Shown here one piece after another: positions 44,042 to 52,893 of a stretch of 64,000 nucleotides of DNA. The stretch comes from Polaribacter marinaquae. GTDB lineage: Bacteria; Bacteroidota; Bacteroidia; Flavobacteriales; Flavobacteriaceae. Positions within the stretch are counted from its first letter, which is position 1. Every line of letters starts with the position of its first letter. Position numbers and translations under genes: made by a program. Location: contig NZ_CP150496.1 in assembly GCF_038019025.1 (NCBI RefSeq), positions 1,876,001-1,940,000 on the forward strand, given 5' to 3'. The notes under the pieces are model-generated. The model saw nothing but the letters and a program-made list of their open reading frames with translations, had not been told where the DNA came from and searched no databases.

Positions 44042-44647
44042 ATGATATTTGATGCTTTAATTATTGGTGGTGGTGTTTCTGGTTTACAGTGCGCATTAGT
44101 TCTTGGTTCTGCAAAAGACAAGCCTTTTTTTGATCAAAAAAAGGTCGGAATTATCATGCATCAAAAAAATTCTCACCTGCAAAATGCTTTATTTAATAAT
44201 GTTTTAGGTTTAGCTCCGGCAAAACTAGGAAGAGAGATTCTTACAGAAGGAAAAGAACATTTAGAAGAACTTTATAGTGAAATTCAGCAAATTGAAAATG
44301 AAAAGGTAATTGCAGTCAAAGAGTTAGCAGATACTTATCAAATTAAAACAAATAAAAGCACGTATATTTCTAAAATAGTAGTTTTAGCTTTAAATTATTC
44401 TAAACCATTTACTATTGATGGGTTCGAAGAATACATTATACCTCATAAAAAAGCAAATCCTGAGAAAGACAGAATTCAACTTTTAAACAACGATCAATTT
44501 ATAAAAAAAGGGCTTTATTGCTGCGGAACAATTGCAGGACATAGAAGTCAATACGCCATTGCCGCGGGAAGTGGAGCAGCAGTTGCAACAGATATTTTAA
44601 CTCTTTGGAACAATAACAAACACGTTAAAATTCATCATAAAATTTAA
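44042..44647 (+). CDS. Small FAD/NAD-binding protein, thioredoxin reductase-like
   Basis: A 201-residue Rossmann-type protein. The dinucleotide-binding loop IIGGGVSGLQCALVL (residues 7-21) and the C-terminal flavin-binding GLYCCGTIAGHRSQYAIAAGSGAAVATDIL match the thioredoxin reductase superfamily. It is much shorter than true reductases (about 310 residues): the NAD domain is missing and there is no redox-active CxxC in the usual place, though YCCG is present near residue 160. Probably a one-domain flavoprotein of unknown substrate. It may be co-transcribed with marC. Confidence 0.8.
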   Translation: MIFDALIIGGGVSGLQCALVLGSAKDKPFFDQKKVGIIMHQKNSHLQNALFNNVLGLAPAKLGREILTEGKEHLEELYSEIQQIENEKVIAVKELADTYQIKTNKSTYISKIVVLALNYSKPFTIDGFEEYIIPHKKANPEKDRIQLLNNDQFIKKGLYCCGTIAGHRSQYAIAAGSGAAVATDILTLWNNNKHVKIHHKI

Positions 44648-44651
44648 CAAT

Positions 44652-44681
44652 AAAAAAGCCAGCTAATTAGCTGGCTTTTTT
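44652..44681. terminator. Shared bidirectional terminator (FAD protein / glmS)
   Basis: A perfect 30-bp palindrome: AAAAAAGCCAGCTAA (44652-44666) and its complement (44667-44681). T-runs on both strands serve the forward FAD-protein gene and the reverse glmS gene. Confidence 0.93.
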
Positions 44682-44700
44682 ATTTTATATGTATAATTAT

Positions 44701-46557
44701 TTACTCTACCGTAACCGATTTTGCAAGGTTTCTTGGCTGATCTACATTTTTATTTAGCATTACAGCAATGTGGTAAGATAATAACTGAAAAGGTATTGTT
44801 GTTAATAACGGTGTTAAAGCCTCTTCTGTTTCTGGTATTTCTATAACATGATCTGCAATATCTTTAACTTGAGTATCACCTTCAGTTACAATTGCAATAA
44901 TTTTTCCTGCTCTAGATTTAATTTCTTGAATATTACTTACAACTTTTTCGTAGTGTCCTTTGTTTGTTGCAATTACAAAAATCGGCATATTCTCGTCAAT
45001 TAAGGCAATTGGACCATGCTTCATTTCTGCAGCAGGATACCCTTCTGCATGAATGTAAGAAATTTCTTTAAGTTTTAAAGCGCCTTCTAAAGCAACAGGA
45101 AAATTAAAGCCTCTACCTAAATATAAACAATTTGGTGCATCTTTATAAACTGCTGCTATTTCTTTTACTTTTTCATCAATTTTTAATAAGTCTTCTACCT
45201 TTTTTGGTATCAGTTGCATTTTTTGTAAAAATGTTCTTAATTCAGACTTAGAAATTTCTCCTTTTTTAGAGGCTAATTTTAACGCAATTAATGTTAAAAC
45301 AGTAATTTGAGTAGTAAAAGCTTTTGTTGACGCTACACCTATTTCTGGTCCTGCGTGCGTGTAAGCACCAGCATCTGTTTCTCTAGCAATAGAAGAGCCA
45401 ACTACATTACAAATACCAAACACAAAAGCACCTTTAGATTTTGCTAATTTAATTGCCGCTAAAGTATCTGCAGTTTCACCAGATTGCGAAATTGCAATAA
45501 CTACGTCTTTAGATGTAATTATTGGGTTTCTATATCTAAATTCTGATGCATATTCTACTTCTACAGGAATACGAGCTTTATCTTCAATTAGGTATTCTCC
45601 AACCAAACCTGCATGCCAAGAAGTACCACAAGCAACAATGATAATTCTCTCTGCATTTAAGAATTTATTCATGTGATTGTCTATTCCAGACATTCTAATA
45701 ATCCCTTCATCTGGTAACATTCTACCGCGATAAGTATCTATAATTGCTTTAGGTTGCTCATGAATTTCTTTCAACATAAAATGGTCGTAACCACCTTTTT
45801 CAATTTGATCTAAACTAATCTTTAACTTTTGAATATTTGCATCAACTAAAGAATCGTCTTTTATCTTACGTATTTTAATTCCTTTATCTAACTTGATGAT
45901 TGCCATTTCTTCATCTTCTAAATAAATAGCATCTTTCGTATACTCAATAAAAGGAGAAGCATCAGAAGCTATAAAAAACTCTGAATTATCTTCACCAACA
46001 CCAATTGCAATCGGACTTCCTAAACGAGCTACAATAATTTCGTTAGGTTTTGTTTTATCAAAAACCGCAATAGCATAAGCACCAATAACATTATTTAAAG
46101 CTAATTGAACAGCCTTACCTAATTTACAATTTTCTTGTTTTTTAACTTCTTCAATTAAGTTTATTAATACCTCTGTATCTGTATCACTTTTAAAAGTATA
46201 ACCTCTTGATACTAATTCTTTCTTTAAAGTATCGTAATTTTCTATGATTCCGTTATGAACGATAACTAGATTTCCAGATTGAGAAGAATGAGGATGAGAG
46301 TTTGTATCATTAGGAATTCCGTGAGTTGCCCAACGTGTATGACCTATTCCTATTTTACCAACCTTTCTTATTTCTTCATTATTTGTAATAGATTCTAATT
46401 CAGAAACTTTTCCTTTAGTTTTAGATAAGTGTATTTTCTCTCCGTCATACATCATAAGACCAGCACTATCGTAACCTCTGTACTCTAATCTCTTTAATCC
46501 GTTAATTACAATAGGATAAGCATCTCTAAAACCGATATAACCCGTAATTCCACACAT
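44701..46557 (-). CDS. glmS: Glutamine--fructose-6-phosphate aminotransferase
   Basis: Makes glucosamine 6-phosphate for peptidoglycan and LPS. At 618 residues the length is normal. The nucleophile Cys2 follows the initiator Met (MCGITGYIG); the glutaminase domain includes GHTRWATHG near 76. Two SIS domains follow (VACGTSWHAG, ISQSGETADTL, YLGRGFNFPVALEGALKLKE), ending in LAKSVTVE. No glmS ribozyme is expected in this phylum and none is seen in the 25 bases between it and the DUF4270 gene upstream, with which it is probably co-transcribed. Confidence 0.97.
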   Translation of the reverse strand: MCGITGYIGFRDAYPIVINGLKRLEYRGYDSAGLMMYDGEKIHLSKTKGKVSELESITNNEEIRKVGKIGIGHTRWATHGIPNDTNSHPHSSQSGNLVIVHNGIIENYDTLKKELVSRGYTFKSDTDTEVLINLIEEVKKQENCKLGKAVQLALNNVIGAYAIAVFDKTKPNEIIVARLGSPIAIGVGEDNSEFFIASDASPFIEYTKDAIYLEDEEMAIIKLDKGIKIRKIKDDSLVDANIQKLKISLDQIEKGGYDHFMLKEIHEQPKAIIDTYRGRMLPDEGIIRMSGIDNHMNKFLNAERIIIVACGTSWHAGLVGEYLIEDKARIPVEVEYASEFRYRNPIITSKDVVIAISQSGETADTLAAIKLAKSKGAFVFGICNVVGSSIARETDAGAYTHAGPEIGVASTKAFTTQITVLTLIALKLASKKGEISKSELRTFLQKMQLIPKKVEDLLKIDEKVKEIAAVYKDAPNCLYLGRGFNFPVALEGALKLKEISYIHAEGYPAAEMKHGPIALIDENMPIFVIATNKGHYEKVVSNIQEIKSRAGKIIAIVTEGDTQVKDIADHVIEIPETEEALTPLLTTIPFQLLSYHIAVMLNKNVDQPRNLAKSVTVE

Positions 46558-46582
46558 AACAATTCTATTTTAATCTAAAATT

Positions 46583-48184
46583 TTAGTTCTTTTTCTTTGT
46601 ATAAGATATTTTTAACTGAGCTCTTCTTGTTCCGTTTAAACTTTCATCTCCGTTTAAAATAGATACAGATTTAGGATTCCAGTTATATCTAGTATACGTA
46701 GTATCTGCAATTTGAGCATCTGTATTATTAAACACCTTCAGCCTTAACGTAGGATTATAATTCGTCTCACCACTCAATAAATCTGAAACATAATCAGTAA
46801 TTTTAAATACATAATTATCTTTCTTACTATTTTCTCTAACCAAGTTTCCACCAAAAGTAGCAGATTCAGAATAACTATCTTTTACATGACTTAAGATAGG
46901 TTTTCCTGTCGCAGAAACGCCTCTTTTATATAAATGAAGTCTATTTGGTGCAGTAACTGTATCAGAAGATTGATTTATGTAAAAAGTTAAGGTAGCATCA
47001 TTTATTAACCATTCTTTGTTTTTAAGAACAGAAATTTGATTTCCTTGTAAGATCTCAACATTAGCTTCAGAACCAGCAGCTCCTTGTATTTTCACTTCAT
47101 TATTTGCTGGGTAAACCTTGTTATTAACGGCATATTTACTGTTGATAATACCGCCTAATTGAAACGTATGTGTTTTTGTAATAACAGTATCAATTTCTGT
47201 ACTGTTTGCTTTAAAAAACGTGTTTGTATAGTACACTTCGATTAATGGATTTAACGCAGTAGTTGCAGAACTTCTTAAATTAAAAGCAATTAAAGAACCT
47301 CCTTCTTCTCCAGAATCATGTACTTTTTCTTTTGCCTCAATTACAATTCCTCTAAAAAAGTTATTAAAAGTATTCTGAGAATCAAAATTAGATGTTCCAT
47401 AATTATCTAAAAACGTTTCTTTTACAAATGTTTCGTCTAAAGGTATAATAGCCATTGGCAACCCAATTTCTGAAGCAGCACTAGAAGTATATCTAATAGT
47501 ATCTGTTTGATGAATTGCACCTAAACTATTCCTTCTTTTAACAATCACTAAAGTATCGTTAGGATTTGGTTTAAAATCCATATCTTCTTCAATAGTCAAT
47601 GGTGTAGATTTTGTCTGATAAGTTGCATCAGAAAAAAATGAATTTGTTTTTGTAGGATCCTCTGGATTAAGTGTATTTAAATATGTATCTAATTCATAAA
47701 TATTTAAAGTGAAAGGTAATTCTTGATTTCCTACAATAGAGTCTAAAGTATAAACTGGTCTATCTGTATTAGAAACTAACGTTGAGTGATATGGTAGTCT
47801 TAAAAAAGCTGTATCAATTGTAGTTTCATATGCTAAATTATCAGGGTTTTCATAAGACACAATTTCTAATTCTGGATCTATGCTAATTTGAGAGACAATA
47901 GATGCTTCTATTTTTTCATACTCGTCATTAATATAGGTTCCTAAAAGATATTGCCCTTGTAAACCAAAATAAGGTGATGATAGTAACTCTAAACCATCTG
48001 CTTTAACATTATCTATTGGTGCATTAGAAACCAAAACTTCTAATATTGTATCGTTTGTAGTAAACTTTGTATTACTTACAACACCACTATTTATATCTGT
48101 AAAATCTTTTTCGCAAGAAATAACACCTGCAAGTACTAGTAATAAAACACCAAAATAGGCATTCTTTCTAAAAATATTTTTCAC
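46583..48184 (-). CDS. DUF4270 family lipoprotein
   Basis: A 533-residue predicted outer-membrane lipoprotein. The start is GTG at 48182-48184. The signal peptide ends in a lipobox LAGVISC with the acylated Cys at 24, followed by EKDFTDINSG. DUF4270 features include the repeated VDTAFLRLPYH-like beta strands and a C-terminal RRAQLKISYTKKKN. The role is unknown. It lies between an isolated GT5-like gene and glmS on one strand, with gaps of only 10 and 25 bases, so the three are likely one operon. Confidence 0.87.
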   Translation of the reverse strand: MKNIFRKNAYFGVLLLVLAGVISCEKDFTDINSGVVSNTKFTTNDTILEVLVSNAPIDNVKADGLELLSSPYFGLQGQYLLGTYINDEYEKIEASIVSQISIDPELEIVSYENPDNLAYETTIDTAFLRLPYHSTLVSNTDRPVYTLDSIVGNQELPFTLNIYELDTYLNTLNPEDPTKTNSFFSDATYQTKSTPLTIEEDMDFKPNPNDTLVIVKRRNSLGAIHQTDTIRYTSSAASEIGLPMAIIPLDETFVKETFLDNYGTSNFDSQNTFNNFFRGIVIEAKEKVHDSGEEGGSLIAFNLRSSATTALNPLIEVYYTNTFFKANSTEIDTVITKTHTFQLGGIINSKYAVNNKVYPANNEVKIQGAAGSEANVEILQGNQISVLKNKEWLINDATLTFYINQSSDTVTAPNRLHLYKRGVSATGKPILSHVKDSYSESATFGGNLVRENSKKDNYVFKITDYVSDLLSGETNYNPTLRLKVFNNTDAQIADTTYTRYNWNPKSVSILNGDESLNGTRRAQLKISYTKKKN

Positions 48185-48194
48185 ACTAAAATAA

Positions 48195-49004
48195 TTAAGT
48201 TGCTGAAACTAAATCAGCATAAAAATTTAAATAACTTTCTTTAAAATTCTCTTCTTGAAAACCTAAAACAGGAATTTCTTTTTCTTCTATAAAAGAAGTT
48301 AATTCTTCTGAAATGTCTTCACTACCATGTATAATTGCGTCAGAATTTTCTATGGCACTTTTTAATATATTAGTATGGTTAGGTGTACTAATTGTTGCTA
48401 TTTTACTATTATCATTTAAATCGAACTTAACTTTATCTGCTAATTCTTCATCTAAATTTCCTTCAAATGGATTGTTATAAATAGAAGTAACAATTTTACT
48501 TTCTGTAAACAATGGTTCTTCATTATAAAACTCTCTTAAATAAAGTGGTAATAAAGAAGCCATCCAACCATGCACATGAATAATATCTGGAGCCCAGTTT
48601 AATTTCTTAACAGTTTCTACAACACCTTTTGCAAAGAAAATTGCACGTTCGTCATTATCTTCAAAAAGCGTATCGTCTTCATCAGTAAAAACGGCTTTTC
48701 TTTTAAAATATTCTTCATTATCTATAAAATAAACCTGCATTCTTTCTTTCGGTATCGATGCAACTTTTATAATTAATGGCATATCCATATCATTCACAAC
48801 TAGATTCATTCCAGAAAGACGAATTACTTCATGTAATTGATGTCTTCTTTCGTTTATTACACCATATCTTGGCATAAAAATTCTAGTTTGTACTCCTTTA
48901 GAATGTGCATTTTTAGCTGCATTAAATGCAGTTGACGATAGTTCTGTTTCTGGTAAGTAAGGTACTACTTCAGATGAAACGAATAATATTCTCTTGTCCT
49001 TCAT
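48195..49004 (-). CDS. Isolated N-terminal glycogen/starch synthase (GT5) domain protein
   Basis: A 269-residue cytosolic protein matching only the N-terminal Rossmann domain of GT5 glycogen synthases: RILFVSSEVVPYLPETELSS, RIFMPRYGVINERRH, YFIDNEEYF and DIIHVHGWMASLLPLYLRE. The ADP-glucose binding KxGGL loop near residue 15 is replaced by PETELSS and the entire C-terminal nucleotide-sugar domain is absent, so it cannot be a normal glycogen synthase. The function is unknown. It is divergent from panC. Confidence 0.85.
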   Translation of the reverse strand: MKDKRILFVSSEVVPYLPETELSSTAFNAAKNAHSKGVQTRIFMPRYGVINERRHQLHEVIRLSGMNLVVNDMDMPLIIKVASIPKERMQVYFIDNEEYFKRKAVFTDEDDTLFEDNDERAIFFAKGVVETVKKLNWAPDIIHVHGWMASLLPLYLREFYNEEPLFTESKIVTSIYNNPFEGNLDEELADKVKFDLNDNSKIATISTPNHTNILKSAIENSDAIIHGSEDISEELTSFIEEKEIPVLGFQEENFKESYLNFYADLVSAT

Positions 49005-49030
49005 TAAATCAAACTCTTTTATGAGATTTG

Positions 49031-49038
49031 CAAAAATA
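49031..49038 (-). promoter_or_regulatory. -7 promoter element of the GT5-like/DUF4270/glmS run
   Basis: TATTTTTG on the reverse strand at 49038-49031, 26 bases before the ATG at 49004. The -33 position is weak. Confidence 0.5.
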
Positions 49039-49070
49039 CAAATTTTTATGCTAATATCGTGTTAAAATGG

Positions 49071-49078
49071 TAAGTTTG
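49071..49078 (+). promoter_or_regulatory. -7 promoter element of panC
   Basis: TAAGTTTG at 49071-49078 matches the consensus, 23 bases before the ATG at 49102. Confidence 0.6.
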
Positions 49079-49101
49079 CACACTTTAGCAACAAGATAAC
49101 A

Positions 49102-49953
49102 ATGAAAATATTCAATAACAAAAAAGACCTAAAAGACTGTATTTTAGAGTATAAACTCAATAAAAAAACAATAGGTTTTGTACCAACTATGGGCGCTTTA
49201 CACCAAGGTCATTTGTCTTTAATACAAAAAGCAAAGAAAAAAAATGACATTGTTGTGGTAAGTATTTTTGTAAATCCTACGCAGTTTGACAATGCAGAAG
49301 ATTTAGAGAAATATCCAAAAACATTAGAAAATGATTGTAAACTTTTAGAGCCTGTTGCTTGTGATGTTTTATTTACGCCTTCTGTTGATGAAATTTATGA
49401 CGATAAAATTATCTCTGAAAAATTTAGTTTCGACGGATTAGAACACCAAATGGAAGGAAAATTTAGAGATGGTCATTTTGATGGTGTTGGTACAATTGTA
49501 AAAACTTTATTTGAAATTGTAACACCTAACAAAGCCTACTTTGGCGAAAAAGATTTTCAGCAATTACAAATTATAAAAAAGATGGTGCAAAAGCATCAGC
49601 TTGATGTAAAAATAAAAGGCTGCCCTATTTTTAGAGAAGAAGATGGTTTAGCAATGAGTTCTAGAAATACTAGACTAACAAAAGAACATCGAGAAATTGC
49701 ACCGTTTATTTACAAAACGCTTAAAAAAGTTAAGAAAAATTTTGGCACAAAAAGTGTAATAGAATTAAACGAATGGGTAGAAAATCAATTTAAAAATCAA
49801 CCTTTATTAGAGTTAGAGTATTTTACAATTGCAGAAGAAAAAACTTTAGAAACTGCAGAAACTAAAATAGATAATAAAAAATACAGAGCCTTTATTGCGG
49901 TATTTGCAGGAGAAATAAGATTGATAGATAACATTCGACTAAAAAATAATTAA
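49102..49953 (+). CDS. panC: Pantothenate synthetase (pantoate--beta-alanine ligase)
   Basis: Joins pantoate and beta-alanine with ATP to make pantothenate. The 283-residue protein has the ATP-binding HxGH-type motif in VPTMGALHQGHLSLI near residues 27-41, the VSIFVNPTQF segment, YFGEKDFQQL and the KMSKS-like AMSSRNTRL near 190. It is followed 23 bases later by panD, which supplies its beta-alanine; panB is not present here. Confidence 0.96.
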   Translation: MKIFNNKKDLKDCILEYKLNKKTIGFVPTMGALHQGHLSLIQKAKKKNDIVVVSIFVNPTQFDNAEDLEKYPKTLENDCKLLEPVACDVLFTPSVDEIYDDKIISEKFSFDGLEHQMEGKFRDGHFDGVGTIVKTLFEIVTPNKAYFGEKDFQQLQIIKKMVQKHQLDVKIKGCPIFREEDGLAMSSRNTRLTKEHREIAPFIYKTLKKVKKNFGTKSVIELNEWVENQFKNQPLLELEYFTIAEEKTLETAETKIDNKKYRAFIAVFAGEIRLIDNIRLKNN

Positions 49954-49964
49954 CTAAAAAATAG

Positions 49965-49972
49965 TATTTTTG
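49965..49972 (+). promoter_or_regulatory. Possible -7 element of panD, 4 nt from the ATG
   Basis: TATTTTTG at 49965-49972, then CCAT and the ATG at 49977. It could give panD an extra, leaderless transcript besides read-through from panC. No good -33 is visible. Confidence 0.4.
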
Positions 49973-49976
49973 CCAT

Positions 49977-50327
49977 ATGTTAGTACAAGTAGTAAAATCT
50001 AAAATCCACCGTGTAAAAGTTACAGGTGCAGATTTAAATTATATAGGAAGCATTACCATAGATGAAGATTTAATGGATGCTGCAAATATTATTGAAGGAG
50101 AACGTGTTCAAATTGTTAATAATAATAACGGAGAACGTTTAGAAACGTATGCAATACCAGGACCAAGAGGAAGCGGAGAAATTACACTAAACGGTGCAGC
50201 TGCAAGAAAAGTTGCCAAAGGAGATGTATTAATTTTAATTGTTTATGGTTTTATGGAACTAGAACAAGCAAAAACATTTAAGCCATCTTTAGTTTTTCCT
50301 AACGAAAAAGACAATACACTTACTTAG
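49977..50327 (+). CDS. panD: Aspartate 1-decarboxylase
   Basis: Pyruvoyl-dependent decarboxylase making beta-alanine from aspartate. The 116-residue proenzyme has the self-cleavage site Gly24-Ser25 in [12 protein letters not shown], the substrate Arg/Lys segment ([12 protein letters not shown]) and [12 protein letters not shown]. It is transcribed with panC, with a flippase-like gene following directly. Confidence 0.97.
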   Translation: MLVQVVKSKIHRVKVTGADLNYIGSITIDEDLMDAANIIEGERVQIVNNNNGERLETYAIPGPRGSGEITLNGAAARKVAKGDVLILIVYGFMELEQAKTFKPSLVFPNEKDNTLT

Positions 50328-50329
50328 TT

Positions 50330-51274
50330 TTGAACATAAAGAAAATTTTAAAAACTATATTACCTCTCGCTTTGGGAGGTTTTTTAGTTTGGTATTCTAT
50401 CTCAGAAATATCAATAGAAACCTTAGCTACCTACTTTAAAGAAGCAAATTATAGTTTTATTTTTCTAGGTTTATTTTTTGGTATTTTAAGCCACTTATCT
50501 AGAGCATATCGCTGGAAATTTATGTTAGAACCATTAGGCTTTAAACCTAAATTTACTAACAGTGTTTTAGCTGTTTTGGTTGGTTATTTGGTAAATTTAG
50601 CATTGCCAAGAGCAGGTGAAATCTCTAGAGCAACTGTAATGGCAAACTACGAGAAAATTCCGTTCGAAAAAGGCTTCGGTACCATTGTCGCAGAAAGAAT
50701 TGCAGATTTAATTATGATGCTTTCTATTGTTGCAATTACACTATTTGTTCAATTCGATTTTATTTACAACCTACTTACAAAAAACTTTAACCCAACAAAA
50801 ATTATTATTGGCTTAGCAGTTTTAATTATTGGTTTTTACATCTTTACATCATTTGTAAAAAAAGCAGAATCTGGTTTTTTATTAAAAATTAAAACTTTTG
50901 TTTCCGGTTTAATAGAAGGCGTTACAAGTATTTTTAAAATGAAAAATAAATGGGCTTTTATTTTTCATACTATATTTATCTGGGTAATGTATGTTGCTAT
51001 GTTTTGGGCAACAATACCTGCTATAGATGGCCTAGAAGTACCTTTTGGCGGAATTCTAATCGGTTTTATTGCTGGTGGTTTTTCAATTGCAGCAACAAAT
51101 GGCGGTATTGGTTTATACCCAATTGCTGTTGCTAGCGCGTTAGCTTTATTTAATGTTGCCACAGAACCGGCAACAGCTTTCGGTTGGATTATGTGGACCG
51201 CGCAAACTGCAATGATTATTATTTTTGGTGGATTAGCATTTCTGTTTTTACCAATATATAATAAAAGTAAATAA
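50330..51274 (+). CDS. Flippase-like membrane protein, lysylphosphatidylglycerol synthase TM family
   Basis: A 314-residue inner-membrane protein of the UPF0104/LPG_synthase_TM family with about eight helices. Typical signatures are SHLSRAYRWKFMLEPLGF near residue 53, VGYLVNLALPRAGEISRATVM near 82 and the Gly-rich GFSIAATNGGIGLYP near 243. The catalytic DUF2156 domain of MprF is absent, so only the flippase-like part is present; the lipid moved is unknown. The start is TTG at 50330-50332, 2 bases after panD. Confidence 0.85.
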   Translation: MNIKKILKTILPLALGGFLVWYSISEISIETLATYFKEANYSFIFLGLFFGILSHLSRAYRWKFMLEPLGFKPKFTNSVLAVLVGYLVNLALPRAGEISRATVMANYEKIPFEKGFGTIVAERIADLIMMLSIVAITLFVQFDFIYNLLTKNFNPTKIIIGLAVLIIGFYIFTSFVKKAESGFLLKIKTFVSGLIEGVTSIFKMKNKWAFIFHTIFIWVMYVAMFWATIPAIDGLEVPFGGILIGFIAGGFSIAATNGGIGLYPIAVASALALFNVATEPATAFGWIMWTAQTAMIIIFGGLAFLFLPIYNKSK

Positions 51275-51280
51275 TTTTTT

Positions 51281-51358
51281 GGGCGTTACCTAAAGGTCGC
51301 GCTTTACACTATATCTTTTTGCGAAAAGCAAAAAGGATGCCATTTCAATCGCTAACGC
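51281..51358. repeat. REP-like palindromic intergenic element
   Basis: A 78-base segment, visibly more GC-rich than its surroundings, bounded by inverted GCGTTA (51283-51288) and TAACGC (51353-51358). Inside, CTTTTTGC (51315-51322) and GCAAAAAG (51328-51335) form an 8-bp stem around GAAAA. The start GGGCGTTACC and the GGATGCCATTTCAATCGC stretch resemble dispersed intergenic repeats I recall from flavobacterial genomes. No second copy is in this window, so the repeat status rests on memory and structure. Confidence 0.6.
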
Positions 51359-51456
51359 AACTATTTGGTTACTAATTACACAACTAAAATAGCTGTTATA
51401 AATTAATTTTACTTTGTAACTTTACTTGTTTAATACTTTTATCAAAAAATAATTAA

Positions 51457-52818
51457 ATGGCTAAAACCAAAACAACTTTTTTCTGTCAAAACTGTGGCAC
51501 ACAACACGCAAAATGGGTTGGCCAATGTGGCGCTTGTAAAGAATGGAACACCATTGTAGAAGAAGTTATTCAAAAAGAAGAAAAACACGTTTGGAAACAA
51601 TCTACAACTGCAAAACAAACAGTTAACAAACCTTTAAAAATTGCAGATATTGTTCTAAATCCAGAAGAAAGAGTAGTTACCAATAACAACGAGTTAGATA
51701 CTGTTTTAGGTGGCGGATTGGTAAAAGGATCTGTAACACTTTTAGGCGGAGAACCTGGTATTGGTAAATCTACATTATTACTACAGGTTGCTTTAAATAT
51801 TAGTCAAAAAGTATTGTATGTTTCTGGTGAAGAAAGTCAATCTCAAATAAAAATGAGAGCAGAAAGATTAGATGTAAAAAATTCTAATTGTCTAATTCTA
51901 ACAGAAACAAGCACACAACAAATTTTTAAAAATATAGAAGAAACTATGCCAGATGTTTTGGTTATAGACTCTATACAAACATTGCATACAAACTCTATAG
52001 AAGCATCACCAGGTACAATTTCTCAAATAAGAGAAACCTCTGCAGAATTGATAAAGTTTGCAAAAGAAACCGCTACTCCTGTTCTATTAATTGGTCATAT
52101 TAACAAAGAAGGAAACATTGCAGGACCAAAAATTTTAGAACACATGGTAGATGTTGTTTTACAATTTGAAGGAGACAGAAATCATACTTATAGAATATTA
52201 AGAAGTCAAAAAAATAGATTTGGTTCAACATCAGAACTAGGTATTTACGAAATGCTTTCTAACGGCTTAAGAGAAATCTCAAATCCGTCTGAAATTCTAA
52301 TTTCAAAAAAAGATGCAGATTTAAGCGGAACCGCAATTGCATCAACCTTAGAAGGAATTAGACCGTTAATGATAGAAATTCAGGCTTTAGTTTCTACAGC
52401 AGTTTATGGAACTCCGCAAAGATCTACCACCGGTTATAATTTAAAAAGATTACACATGATTTTAGCTGTTTTAGAAAAAAGAGCAGGTTTTAAATTAGGT
52501 GCGAAAGATGTTTTTTTAAATATTACTGGCGGAATAAATGTAGATGATCCTGCAATAGATTTGGCTGTTGTAGCGGCAATTTTGTCGAGCAATCAAGATA
52601 TAGCCATTAATCCAAATGTATGTTTTGCTGCAGAAGTTGGTTTGGCCGGAGAAATAAGACCGGTTTCTAAAATAGATCAAAGAATTACCGAAGCAGAAAA
52701 ATTGGGTTATAAAACACTAGTTGCCTCTAAGTACAATAAAATTTCTTCTAAAAACCATTCTATAAGACTTGTTTTAGTTGGCAAAATAGAAGAGGCATTT
52801 GCTACTTTATTTGCTTAA
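51457..52818 (+). CDS. radA: DNA repair protein RadA/Sms
   Basis: RecA-like helicase acting in branch migration during recombinational repair. The 453-residue protein has the N-terminal zinc finger Cys10, Cys13, Cys24, Cys27 (FFCQNCGTQ, GQCGACKEW), Walker A GGEPGIGKSTLLLQ near 98, the RadA-specific SQKNRFGSTSELG near 248 and a C-terminal Lon-like domain (GGINVDDPAIDLAVVAA). A perfect palindromic terminator follows. Confidence 0.97.
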   Translation: MAKTKTTFFCQNCGTQHAKWVGQCGACKEWNTIVEEVIQKEEKHVWKQSTTAKQTVNKPLKIADIVLNPEERVVTNNNELDTVLGGGLVKGSVTLLGGEPGIGKSTLLLQVALNISQKVLYVSGEESQSQIKMRAERLDVKNSNCLILTETSTQQIFKNIEETMPDVLVIDSIQTLHTNSIEASPGTISQIRETSAELIKFAKETATPVLLIGHINKEGNIAGPKILEHMVDVVLQFEGDRNHTYRILRSQKNRFGSTSELGIYEMLSNGLREISNPSEILISKKDADLSGTAIASTLEGIRPLMIEIQALVSTAVYGTPQRSTTGYNLKRLHMILAVLEKRAGFKLGAKDVFLNITGGINVDDPAIDLAVVAAILSSNQDIAINPNVCFAAEVGLAGEIRPVSKIDQRITEAEKLGYKTLVASKYNKISSKNHSIRLVLVGKIEEAFATLFA

Positions 52819-52839
52819 TTAGAAATAATAATAAACACA

Positions 52840-52869
52840 AAAAAACCAAGCAAATTTGCTTGGTTTTTT
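52840..52869. terminator. Shared bidirectional terminator (radA / hemD)
   Basis: A perfect 30-bp palindrome AAAAAACCAAGCAAA / TTTGCTTGGTTTTTT, with T-runs on both strands, lies between the convergent radA and hemD genes. Confidence 0.93.
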
Positions 52870-52893
52870 TATTAATTTATAAAATATAGTGTT

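Noticed and set aside
46558..46582. A glmS ribozyme upstream of glmS
   Set aside because: Only 25 bases separate glmS from the DUF4270 gene, too little for the ribozyme.
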